DNA of 64,000 nucleotides. It comes from Caprella mutica (taxonomy: Eukaryota > Arthropoda > Malacostraca > Amphipoda > Caprellidae). The notes under the pieces were generated by a model, which searched no databases, was not told the origin of the DNA, and saw nothing but the letters and a program-made list of their open reading frames with translations. The position numbers and the translations under genes were made by a program. Where the stretch lies: NCBI GenBank assembly GCA_947561585.1, contig CANNZV010000329.1, positions 186,001 through 250,000 on the forward strand, in the 5' to 3' direction. Of the stretch, positions 47,881 through 59,268 are shown piece after piece (within the stretch, counting starts at the first letter, position 1; each line of letters starts with the position of its first letter).

Positions 47881-50271
47881 CTACTTTTGATCTTCCACCA
47901 ATGTGAGTGTCATTGTAGGTCATGGGTGGTATCAAATAAAATGTCGTCAAATAGAGTCAAGGAGGCTCCTGAAAACTCTCTTAGTAATTTATTAATTGGT
48001 ATATCTTTCCAATTGTCACTGTTCAAACTAAGAATATATTTGTATTTTAATTTAATTTCACGATAATTTCCAAAAGTATTTACAATATATCCTCTAACAT
48101 GAAACAAAATAATGTACGAAAAACTGGAATAAATGCACCAAAATAATACTTCTGTCTTTATAGTCTTGACATGGACTGCACAGTATACAGTGTACATACA
48201 TGCCTCAAACTCGTAGTATTCAATATTTTAAATACATCTTTCCTACCAAAAAGGATGGTTTTACTTTTTTTGAAATTGTTCTTAACGTTATATGTTTCTG
48301 AACGTTTAAAAATTAAAGTTTAATATATAGTATAATGTACAGGAAATAAACGAAACATTTTGGAGATGAAATATAACCACACAGATGCCCACTCAGAAAT
48401 AAAAGTAGCATATACCCAGGTGTTCTTCACCGTGTACCCTATAAGTTTTGTAACAAAAATATCCCGTCTTGGTAAGCATGATACAATAGAGTGTCTCATT
48501 TTTGATTGGTGAGCATAATTGATGTGACTAACTATCTCACATTTTCTTTTTAGTGCACGATGATTACTAGTATAATTCTTATGAATGAAAACATGTTACT
48601 TTTATTCGGCAATGCTTTTACTTGTCTTATAAAATTACAATGAATTTAAATGTTTTGCTTTCATTGTAATAGCGCACCAATATAGATAATTAAATTTATT
48701 ATCTGGATCACTGGATATAATAGTTTCAGGAATTATATTGTATGCATATGGAGGTTGATCTAGCTTCATATCATTCCCATTCAGTTGAAATATATAGAAT
48801 ATTGCAATTTCTACTCGTCATTTCATTTAACGGAATGACAGAAAATTCCCTGACCCTCCATTAATTATTTAGTTAACATTTGCGCAACTATGACACCTTC
48901 GGAAACAAATTAAAATATGTTTCCAAACTAGTGATGTTCTCACTGCATCTCAAGTAAATTCACTCGAACTAGAAATGGAATCTTTGTTATGAGTTTCTCG
49001 AGCTGTCTTAGCATTCGAATATCATTCGGTAGGGAAACCTTGATGTCACTCTAGAATTACTACTATCTTCACAAAACTATAAACAAATATCATCTACCTC
49101 AGTAAATGGTTAAAATAAATGAAATTGAGATAATAGTGTCGAGGTTGACTCATTCTTACAATATCTGCCAAACAGAAGTGAGGTACTGCTTTGCGAGATA
49201 TTATTATTTTATTATCCAGTGAAATGAAAATGAAATTAAGGAGCCTATTATTCAACTCAAATAAAAATATAAAAATACATAGTATATACTATAATGTAAA
49301 TACACGACCTTTATGTTTAACTTTATGTAGAAATGTCCGAAAATATTCTATTTGTGGGAAATTATGAAAGTGCTTGATGAATTATTGTTCATTTTTTATA
49401 CTTTTCATCAATAAAAATCCGTGTCCTTATCAGTTATAACACAGTAAGCGATTGTCAATTAATATAGCAGTATCAATTGCATTCTAAAATAAATAATCAA
49501 TTGAAGAAACATTAAACTATCAAAATGCAATTTATTTTCTATTGGCAAAAGAATGACAAATTTTCCACTATTGGACGAACGATAAGAATTAACGTTTTAA
49601 TGAGAAATAATAAAATCATTGGTATGAATTTTGATGGATGAATTTCGATTTCTTCTCCGACCAAATCAACAATTATGATTTATTCGATGAGTTAGTAAAT
49701 TGTTGCATTGCAGAATATGATGGAAATTCAATATATTATGGATCCTTATGTAATTCAACTAACGCATCAAGCGTCAAATTTAACTTATGACTTCTGAGAC
49801 ACACTTAATGTCTTCCAGTTCACACGCATCGTAACTGTAAAGTCAATGAGTGACTTGGAACATGTTTGAGTGAAACTTGGAATCAAAATTTAATATTCCA
49901 TGTCATAATAATGAATGAGAACATGATTATTGGAATATTAGAAAATAATTTTTTTTAAATAATAATTTTATAAAGTTTATTCAATTAGATAATACTGCTT
50001 AAGCTTCATTTAATAAACTACTTTTTATAAAATGAAAAAGCATATTTTATTTTGATTTTTTTTAAATATACCTATTTCTTACTTAGATTCAGTTCTAACC
50101 ATTCAGATTTAGCTCATTTTATTAATTTACTTGTTGATAAACTCATAGATTTTGAATAAAAAATATAAAGTCAAATTTTAGTTGAATAAAAAAATTGATG
50201 TTTAAATCATCATTCATTTTTAAATATTTAACTGCACTCCAGGTTTTCTTGATTTAACTAAAGTCAGTTAC
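47881..50271. other. AT-rich non-coding DNA
   Basis: No gene recognised. The minus-strand frame at 47910-48197 (95 codons) has no feature I recognise. Confidence 0.45.
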
Positions 50272-50350
50272 TTAGGCCCTAGCACGAATCTCTTCTTAAA
50301 ACTATTTTTAAGTGAGAAATTTGAGATAAGTAAAGCGGTGCTAGCCTGTT
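50272..50350. repeat. Short hairpin MITE-like element
   Basis: Arms AGGCCCTAGCACGAATCTC and, inverted, AGGCTAGCACCGCTTTACTT, converging on an inner CTTAAAACTATTTTTAAG palindrome. Confidence 0.6.
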
Positions 50351-50462
50351 TACATGAATAAGCACTCATTTCATAGTTTATTTAACTTTACATAACTTAT
50401 TAAGTGGGCAGACGCTATGAAGTCAACAAAGTTCTGCAATTAGCAGCGATTCAAACTTACCG

Positions 50463-50556
50463 GATAGAAACAAAAGAGTGACATCTTGGAGACTTTTCTC
50501 GGTCACATTCCTGATTGGAATTCTTATGGAGTTCTCGATTGAGAAAAGAGAAAAGA
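50463..50556 (-). repeat. Interspersed repeat, copy 2
   Basis: The minus strand matches 21418-21510 (ATCAGGAATGTGACCGA, CTCCAAGATGTC, CTCTTTTGTTT). Confidence 0.75.
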
Positions 50557-50639
50557 AGAGCGATTGAACTTTTCTCCCAATTGAATTGTTTCGTGTCAGT
50601 TTAGAAGAATCTGCAGAATCTTTTCTATAGACATTATTC

Positions 50640-52329
50640 TATAGGTATGGACCATATAAACATTTTTATATCATTAGCATGTTGCTTCATGAACTTATTT
50701 GACTGTCAAGTAATTGATTTAAATACCATGGAATATAATAATGAATTAATAGTTTAGAGTTCTGTATGTATTTATATTTTTGGAAGAATTCTGTTAGGCT
50801 CAATAATTCAAAATTATTAAATAGCCAAAGACAGCAGATTTTATCATCTTATTATTTAATTTATTTCTCTTTAGAGTGCATTATATAAACCATAACTGTG
50901 TTTATTTACAAGAATGATTTTAAAATAAATAGCTATAATATTATAGGACGATTAAATATTTAAACGTGCATTTCTGAATACAATTTTATCTGTATTGTGG
51001 AAAGAAAAAAATGTTAATTTCTTTCCCAATTATAATTATGGATTTATTAAATATGAGCCAATAAAGTAAAATATATAATCTATCTAATATTTCCCTTTGT
51101 ATGACTCCACATTTACATAATTCTAATTACGTTCCCGTTTTATAATCTACTTACAATAGCATTAAGTAGAAATATAAAAGAACATATGGCAGCATATATT
51201 GCAATCTTCAATATTATTAGAATGTAACTAAACTATAGTTCAACCATTTCATCTTATAATAAATTATTCAATCCCCACCACTCTCTAAAATGGCAAAACG
51301 GAATTAAATATGACAAATACTCAATGGAAGACTGACTCTACACTACAATCAGAGTGAATATTTCATTCAGTTTTAATGCATCTAATAAATATGACTGCAG
51401 CTTTGAAATACCTTATATGAATATGTGCAAATATTTGTACTCACACTTGTACAATTATGACATGAATTTACGTAGAAAGAGAATAATTTCTATTGTTTGA
51501 TTTTCTATTCAATAGGTTTAAAATCTCTATTATATTACTCTTCTTCATTTTATTTACTACATTTCTTACATGTATTATTTTTCATTCAGTGTAATATAAA
51601 TTAACTTGCATGTAACATGATTAAAAGAATTATGAACTTTCATTGCATGAATAAAAAGATAATCTACCTTGAAAAAACTTATTAGCAGTAATTTGACTAG
51701 TATGGAACCAACGGCTGAACTAAAATTTGAATTAAAACTTGTTATCAATCATAAATCTTTGAATTAGATCTATAACCTGAAAATATATTTGAACTAGGTT
51801 AGCCTTTTAGAAATTATATATGGATTCACCGGTCTAAACCGACTCACCCGTCAACCAATCCACAACGAATTATTTAATCCCCGAATAAGACTAACAAAAT
51901 ATCATAAATTTGATATCTATTCAGCAAGAATTAAATTTGGGATATCCAATCTTACAAGCATTTTAAATAGCAACTATAGGGAGTTGTATCTCAGTCACCG
52001 TACGATATGAAATTACAGGGCAACACTGAATAAGAAATTAAGGGGGTTTGTTCCAATTCTCAAACCCCTCACCATTATTAACCCCAGGACCATTCAATTA
52101 ATTCACAAACAACATTAACTTTTAAACGAAACTTATAATCACATTCACAGGGAAACTAAAATAAAATCTACTGACCCATAGGCAGTGAAATCTCACTAGC
52201 TATTTATGGAACAAACTATATAAATTAGCCTAACAGGAAATAGGCAATTTTTCTTCAAAGTACCTTCTAATTACGATATTAAAATAGATTCTAGTACATT
52301 AAGATATTACACTGATTTGATATCGTGGA
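50640..52329. other. AT-rich non-coding DNA
   Basis: Nothing recognised. 51840-52200 is slightly less AT-rich, without a readable frame. Confidence 0.45.
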
Positions 52330-52497
52330 CTGTTCATCTATTCAATTATAACGTAGTTTTAAAAACATTTCCTCTTCATCATTGTAATTATAATTACCAC
52401 AGTTTTTATTTCATTTTTGTTGTAGAAGTTATTCAAATACTGGTTGTAAACTCCGTAGTTTTTAATACATTTTGTCATAAAAGTTATTCAAATACTA
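52330..52497. repeat. 55-60-bp tandem array, left part
   Basis: Units with ATTCAAATACTGGTTGTAAAC and TCCGTAGTTTTTAATACATT; copies about 55 bp apart. The array continues at 54949-55290 after the insertion of element D. Confidence 0.82.
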
Positions 52498-54948
52498 TAC
52501 CTTTTCCAATTGAAGTTCCTCCAAATGAAATAACATTTCATCAAAGTGAAATATAATTTCATCAAAGTGAAATATAATTTCATCAAAGTGAAATATAACT
52601 TCATCAAAGTGAAATAGCATTTCATCAAAGTGAAATATAATTTCATCAAAGTGAAATATAACTTCATCAAAGTGAAATAGCATTTCATCAAAGTGAAATA
52701 TAACTTCATCAAAGTGAAAAAACATTTCATCAAAGTGAAATAACAATTCCTCCAAGTGAACTATCAATTCCTCCAAATGAAATAGCGTTTCCTCCAAATG
52801 AAATATCATTTCAGCAGAATAAAAATCGAATCAATACGCAGTCAATTAAATTTATTACGTGAAATATTACATGAAATTTATTAACATGATATTTATTTAC
52901 ATGAAATTTATTAACATGATATTTATTTACATGAAATTTATTCACATATAAATTTATTTACATGAAATTTATTAACATGATATTTATTTACATTAAATTT
53001 ATTCACATATAAATTTATTTACATGAAATTTATTCACATATAAATTTATTTACATGAAATTTATTTACATATAAATTTAGGTTCTAGGTATATTCCACCC
53101 CGCTATATTCAACCCCTGTAAATTCCACCCCAGGTATATTCCACACCCTCTGACAATGCTCATTTGGGTGACAATAAAAGTCTAAAGATTTTACTTTTTG
53201 ATGGCCATTTGTTAAATAATTCGTACCAATGAAAAAATAACTCAGACGATATCCTGAGACATTTAGACAATATTTAATAATAAAATTACAAATATTCTAA
53301 ATATAGTAGTTTTTTTCAAAGTATACGTGTTGAAAAAGTTAATATTAATACCTTTTTACCATGAAACTGCACATGTGCTCCAACAACAATGGTTGGATGA
53401 GGTGTGGAAAGGGTCGACTGGCAGAGACAACACACTCAGTGTTTTCGCTCTTTGCTAATAAGTTACTGTTTTGGATTCTAAGACTAAATTCCCCGTGATC
53501 AAAATCTCTCATTGTGAAAAAAGACAATTACTTCTCAGTCTTGAAACCCTGTGCAATAACCCCCCTTCCCCATCAAAAAAATCCTGGTTAAAAAAACATG
53601 TAAAAAAGCCTTCGGTCAAAAACCACAACTTTTACAAGAAGTTAAAATTCCAAATGAAATAAATAAACAATAAATACTATATGACATCATATTACAAATA
53701 ATATCGCTGTTGTGTTGGCGATAGTGTAAAAAATCTGCTTGAGATTGAAAATCTAAATACCTCAACTGATAAATGCGTTCAAACAACCTTTCTTTCTGCT
53801 GTTCTGTCACATGTGTAGTGAAAAATTTAATTTTTGTGATTAGTCAGCAAAATGTATAATTTGATATAGTGAAAATGCAAGTTACCTAGCATTACATATA
53901 ATATTAATGAATGACTAACATTAATAAGTTAATAACTAAACAAACCTAACCCGTGTAGTGGGGTGGAATTTACCGGGGTGGAATATACCTAGGGTGGAAT
54001 ATACTGGGGTGGAATATACCGGGGTGGAATATACCTATGATGCAATATACCGGGGTGGAAAATACCGAGGTGGAATATACCAGTTACCATAAATCTATTT
54101 ACATGAAATTTATTTGCATGAAATTTATTTACATGAAATTTATTTGCATGAAATTTATTTACATGAAATTTATTAACATGAATTTATTTACATGAATTTA
54201 ATTTTATTTAGTCTTCTTTGCATCAATTAACTACATAATATTTTTTTATATATATTTAATTTTACATATTTTTCAAGTTTACTTATATACTACCGCATTA
54301 ATTTTAGCGGCTTATTAATAGTAAAAGAAAAAATATGCAAATAATAATAAATAAAATATATGAAAAATGTATCAAAAATAAATTTAAATAATTAATTACT
54401 AAAAAAATTAATGAAAAATTATGTAACAATTATATGTGAATTTTTTTCATGTAAACAAATTTTATATACATTTTTTTATGTAAATAAATTTCATGTAAAT
54501 AAATTTCATGTGAATAAATTTCATGTAAATAAATTTCATGTAAATAAATTTCATGTAAATAAATTTCATGTAAATAAATTTCATGTAAATAAATTTCATG
54601 TAAATAAATATCATGTTAATAAATTTCATGTAAATAAATATCATGTTAATAAATTTCATGTAATATTTCACGTAATAATTTTAATTGACTGCGTATTGAT
54701 TCGATTTTTATTCTGCTGAAATGATATTTCATTTGGAGGAAACGCTATTTCATTTGGAGGAATTGATAGTTCACTTGGAGGAATTGTTATTTCACTTTGA
54801 TGAAATGTTTTTTCACTTTGATGAAGTTATATTTCACTTTGATGAAATGTTATTTCACTTTGATGAAGTTATATTTCACTTTAATGAAATTATATTTCAC
54901 TTTGATGAAATGTTATTTCATTTGGAGGAACTTCAATTGGAAAAGGTA
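52498..54948. mobile_element. Foldback element D (two-tier array arms)
   Basis: Inverted termini TACCTTTTCCAATTGAAGTT are identical at both ends. Each arm then has three tiers: an array of a 21-bp unit (TTTCATCAAAGTGAAATATAA; left about 52526-52745, right about 54780-54920), a unique block of about 50 bp (CAGCAGAATAAAAATCGAAT...) nearly identical in both arms, and an array of a 15-16-bp unit (TTTACATGAAATTTATT type; left 52856-53070 and 54098-54200, right 54426-54672). TA at 52496-52497 and 54949-54950 looks like the target duplication. The left inner array is interrupted by element F. No transposase. Long frames across the arms are artefacts. Confidence 0.9.
53080..54088. mobile_element. Foldback element F, nested in element D
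   Basis: Termini GGTTCTAGGTATATTCCACC (left) and GGTAACTGGTATATTCCACC (right, other strand). Arms are arrays of a 15-bp unit, GGGGTGGAATATACC: about four units on the left (53085-53150) and eight on the right (53955-54085). The flanking 9-mers ATAAATTTA (53071-53079) and ATAAATCTA (54089-54097) match at eight of nine. The flank sequence on both sides is the 15-16-bp array of element D. The core (53160-53950) has short frames, one on the minus strand at 53616-53810 beginning near TEQQKERLFERIYQLRYLDF, which looks coding-like but is unrecognised. Confidence 0.88.
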
Positions 54949-55290
54949 TAGTTGTAAACTCCGTAGTCTTAATTACTTTTTTTGTTACATGAGTAATAAA
55001 TTATTGAAATACTGGTTATAAACTCGGTAGTTTTTATTACATTCACCCTTTACTATAGTAATTTAAATTCTGGCTGTAGACTCTGTAGTTTTTATTACAT
55101 TCTCTTCTACATACTGATTCAAATACTGATTGTAAGGTCAGTAGCTTATATTAAATTTATCTTCTTCATAGTAATTCATATAATGATTTGGATCTTCGTA
55201 GCTTACAATACATTTATCTTCTTTCATAATAATTCAAATACTGGTTGTAAACTCCATAGATTTTAAACTTTCTCCACCATAGTTATTCAA
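54949..55290. repeat. 55-60-bp tandem array, right part
   Basis: Five or six diverged copies of the unit at 52330-52497 (AAATACTGGTTGTAAACTC, CGTAGTTTTTATTACATT). Confidence 0.82.
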
Positions 55291-55980
55291 ATACAGAATT
55301 TGAATATTCTTAGAGTTCAATATTTTTCCAATAATTCTCAAAATTTATCGACTGCCACTTGGAAGAAACTCATTCTTATTTTTTTGGTAGTTATATTTTC
55401 GGATAAATAATCAATATCAACCCATTCCAATATAATTGAATTGAAGAAACTTTAGTCTATTAACTAAAATTGATAGAATGCTAATCTATTCACGCTACCC
55501 TTTTTCTGATAAATTGTAATATGTTTGTTTCACTGAATCACTTTCCAGATTAGGAAAAGGTTATCATTGATGAAAATATAAAAATAGTAATTTCTAAATT
55601 ACTTCAACATTTTTCTTTTTATTTCTCTATATTTCTTTTCTGATCACTATGACTATTTTTATGACATGTTCTTTTTTCATCCCCGCTCTCACAGGAGAGT
55701 TCGCTACATGGAATGTATTCATGGACTTATTTAGACTCCATACACGCTAGTCAAGCGGGATTATATTCAAATGCAATCGATACACGGTACGCAAATAGCT
55801 TCATGTGGAAAACAGTTTACATATTTTTGCATAGGAGTACAAATCATTTTGTAAACATTGTTGTAAGGTTTTTTTTCAAAGTAAAAAATCGTTTAACAAA
55901 TAATAATACGTTTAAAATTTGTTAGCAGTAATTATTTTAATCGTATCTTCGAATATTATTGAATTAATTAGTAAATAAAT
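55291..55980. other. AT-rich non-coding DNA
   Basis: No gene recognised. At 55670-55694 a pyrimidine-rich stretch ending CTCTCACAG could be a splice acceptor; the sequence after it is open for 16 codons in one frame and 70 in another but is unrecognised. Confidence 0.4.
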
Positions 55981-56397
55981 GGACAAATTCCTAGTTCACG
56001 TCCCTATTTCATTTAGGGACGTGAACTAGGAACCGATACAAATACCCCCTTACTAGTTCACGTCCTTAAATGTCTTAGGGATGTGAACTAGGAAGGGGTT
56101 AAACGTTATAGTTCAATAATAATATATATTTTATTTTATTTACCTGTCAACAAAAAATACAATCTATATTATTTTTCTGATCTGTAGTAATTCAATGAAT
56201 TTAATTTCAGAAATTCCTTTTTGGTGTTATTTGTATTATGTAGTTAAGATACTAGATTTTGTGTCAACTAATATTTTTTAGTGCAATAAAAAAGCACTAA
56301 AATGAAAAGCTCTTAAATTTTAGAAAAACAGATTTATAAATACCCCTTCCTAGTTCACGTCCCTAAATGAAATAGGGACGTGAACTAGGAATATACC
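55981..56397. mobile_element. Element I: three-hairpin foldback element
   Basis: Three near-perfect palindromes of 45-53 bp (55988-56032, 56046-56098, 56347-56391), each with CCTAGTTCACGTCCCTA and its complement around a short loop. The outer ends read GGACAAATTCCTAG on the left and GGTATATTCCTAG on the right (other strand), resembling the second part of the element F terminus. AATAAAT flanks both sides (55974-55980 and 56398-56404), a possible but low-complexity duplication. The interior is AT-rich without coding. Confidence 0.7.
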
Positions 56398-56404
56398 AAT
56401 AAAT

Positions 56405-58631
56405 GTGACTTATAATATATTTTTTTCACATTTCTAAAGGAAGTAAATAGTGAAATATTTATTTAACCTCTGATTAAATGGACTGTACTTTATCTAATGA
56501 TTTTATTTCACTTTTTGTTTTAAATTACTAAGAACATTTCTACTGCCTAACCCATTATAAATGAAATGCAATAATAATTATATTTTATTAAATTTAAAAT
56601 GTTCATACATACATAATTAGCAATTACCGTCAATTTACCCGACTAATTATTTATAAGCTCATTATGCATTGATGCTTGCTCCTGCTTTTAACTGTAATGT
56701 ATTGGTAACATTTTATCCACTGAGAGCTATTTATAATTGTTTTAGCAATTATTATGTAAATTAATGAAGTTGCAATATTTTCTCAACTAAGATTGTATAT
56801 AAAACTATATATTATATAGAAAGCAAACCATCATTTATAAGAATAAAATTATAATTGCATTCAAAAACGTTTCATCTCTTCACCTCTTCAAATTACGATC
56901 TTAATCTTAATATAGATTTATCTCTCTAGCTGAATGTGATTACAGAGTATATAATGAATACCTCTGACAATCGTTAAAAATATTAGATAAATATTACGTG
57001 TCTCAAAACAATGGGTAATTATCTTGTATTTTAGTAAACTGTTAATAACGCTTTTTTAGAACAGTAGATCAAAAAATAAGCTAGCGAGGATTTACTTAGC
57101 TTTAAGAGAATACGCTAAAATATAGTGTCTATTTCATAATAACTCCGTTATAAATCTTACGATGAATAGATTGCATATCCGTGACTTAATTTCATTATAA
57201 CTATCATCATATTTAGCTTGTTAACATAGGAGGTCAATCATAATTATTTAAAGGTCAACTTTGTTCATGAATTATATTAACAATCACTCTCTAAGCTAGT
57301 TCAGTGTCCGGTTATATAATGATTACAGTGCATAATTTCAATTTATAATGTTATAATTATATAATACCTTCTTTTGGACAACTTTAGTTTATAAGATTTT
57401 AATGTTGATGCATTTATTGAATTATACATAATATACATGTCCTATGATATAAGCATGTAAAGAGTTAAAAGGTCTAATACCTACAGAGTTATACACTCCC
57501 CTCAAAATTAAATGGCTGGGAATCAAATTTGAAAGCCATCGTGCCTAGAATTCAAACTTCTGATTCAATTTGCTCGAGTAAACTCTCCAATCTTTTGGAA
57601 GTTGGTTCAAATTATTTTTATTGTATAACATAATTGGATTAACATTTGGAGTAACGAAATCTGAAATTTTATATATTTGAAGAAGCTACAGGCGATACTA
57701 AATAAATAGCTTCAATATTTAGAGATGAATTTGTGATTATGAAATTATAGGTAAGCAGATTATTCTATTTCATTTTACATCCAAAATTTGAAGACTAAAT
57801 TTTAAGAAACTGATCTGATACATTTTCAATTACAATAGCCTATAGCTTCAATACTCATTTAGGCAACAATAGATTGTTCTTGAGAGGTTGTTGACTATAT
57901 TTTGGCTTCAGATCATCAAGAAGAGACCTTCTCATTCTGCTATCATCATAATATTATATTTGGCTTATATAATATATTATTGTGTACCAAAAGAATGATA
58001 ATGATTATCTTTTTTTTATATTGATTAAAAAGCTCGATAAAAAGTATCATCGGTAACGTTATAACCCAGGCTAGATGGTGGTATATATTATGTGAAATTA
58101 ATTTTTCATATAAAATATTTTGGTTTCCGTATAAATTATGTTGAATGAGTTTTGGCTAATGGTGAATGGTGTGTTTCATACGAATAGATAATTATAATAT
58201 AATTATATAATTAAACAGAGGAAAGAAGGATTTATACCTGGAATATTATGGGGATATTCCTGGGATAAATCCTTCTTAAAAATAAATAATTTTCTATATC
58301 TTTTAACCCTTTCGTTCCTAATATGGATCTTATTTGTCCCATTATTGTTTTCAAATAATGAAATAAATTTTCTTTAAATAAAGAAATTTTGGGATTTGAC
58401 CAATCATGCTTAAAGAAATTGTTCTGAATGACTTTGAGCATTATTGTATTTAATGAATTTGTTTAATTTTATATTTTTAAACCAAAAGAAAATATTTCAA
58501 GAATAAATTATTAAATTGAGTCAGAAGTTAATAATTGTCATAAGAAGTATTAAATATGAAGAAAGTTTTTCAAATTCTGATTAAGCAAAAGTAGGGCCTT
58601 TCATAAATTTCGTTGTTTCGTGAATCTAATA
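56405..58631. other. AT-rich non-coding DNA
   Basis: No gene recognised apart from the dispersed repeat at 57510-57625. Confidence 0.5.
57510..57625 (+). repeat. Interspersed repeat, copy 2
   Basis: Matches 37535-37640 in order (GAATTCAAACTTC, GATTCAATTTGCTC, AACTCTCCAATCTTTT). Confidence 0.6.
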
Positions 58632-58901
58632 CAGTGAAACTCTTGAGTTATGAAGTTCTAGATCCTTCGTAACTCAAAGCCACTTCATATCTCAGGGGCA
58701 CTGATAGTTTTCTGTGATTAAAATCTTGAAGAAAACTATGGTCTTTGAGGGATAACTAAGACGAAATGTATAACGTATATCGTTTTCTATAACTTGAACA
58801 TAGAAAATACTTCATAACTCAGGTGCACTTCATAACTCAGGTGCATTTCATAACTCAGGTCCTTCACTATTCAATTGCTTCTTAACTCATGAGTGTTACT
58901 T
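58632..58901. mobile_element. Pogo-like MITE with GAGTTATGAAG repeats (270 bp)
   Basis: Terminal arms CAGTGAAACTCTTGAGTTAT and, inverted, AAGTAACACTCATGAGTTAA, flanked by TA on both sides (58630-58631, 58902-58903). Next to the right arm a 17-bp unit, CATAACTCAGGTGCACT, is repeated about four times; the left arm has related CTTCGTAACTCAAAG units. A CAGTG terminus with TA fits pogo/Tigger-type mobilisation. Confidence 0.7.
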
Positions 58902-59268
58902 TATTTGCTAATCGTTCTAATATTTTCATCATTAAGAACATCGCCTTTTCCTTCCTCGACAATTCGTCATCATAACTCAAACGGTCGAAACTCTTAGGAG
59001 TTTAAATTAAGAAAAAATTGGAGCGAATGCAATTCAAATGTAGCTAACATTTTCTATTTTGAACAATGGTCTGTATAATTCAGGAGGCAATTAGCACAAT
59101 AATTTATCTTCAGTTTTTGTTTGGAAATGTGAATTAATAGTAGAAGAAAAGCCAACAATAAATACTTTATCAAAGTACTTGAAAATGTAAACAGAGATTA
59201 ATTAGGCATTAATTTTCATAAAATTTTCTACAAAAAATGCTTGTAATTTTAACCATTCGGATAAAATA

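Noticed and set aside
47910..48197. 95-codon minus-strand frame next to the Tc1-like relic
   Set aside because: No catalytic or DNA-binding motif and no continuity with the transposase; likely chance.
52488..52809. Open frames of 81 and 104 codons with FHFDE-type repeats
   Set aside because: Translation of a 21-bp array in element D; the same frames recur in the inverted right arm at 54721-55021.
54411..54719. 102-codon frame with HVNKF repeats and its opposite-strand partner
   Set aside because: Translation of the 15-bp inner array of element D.
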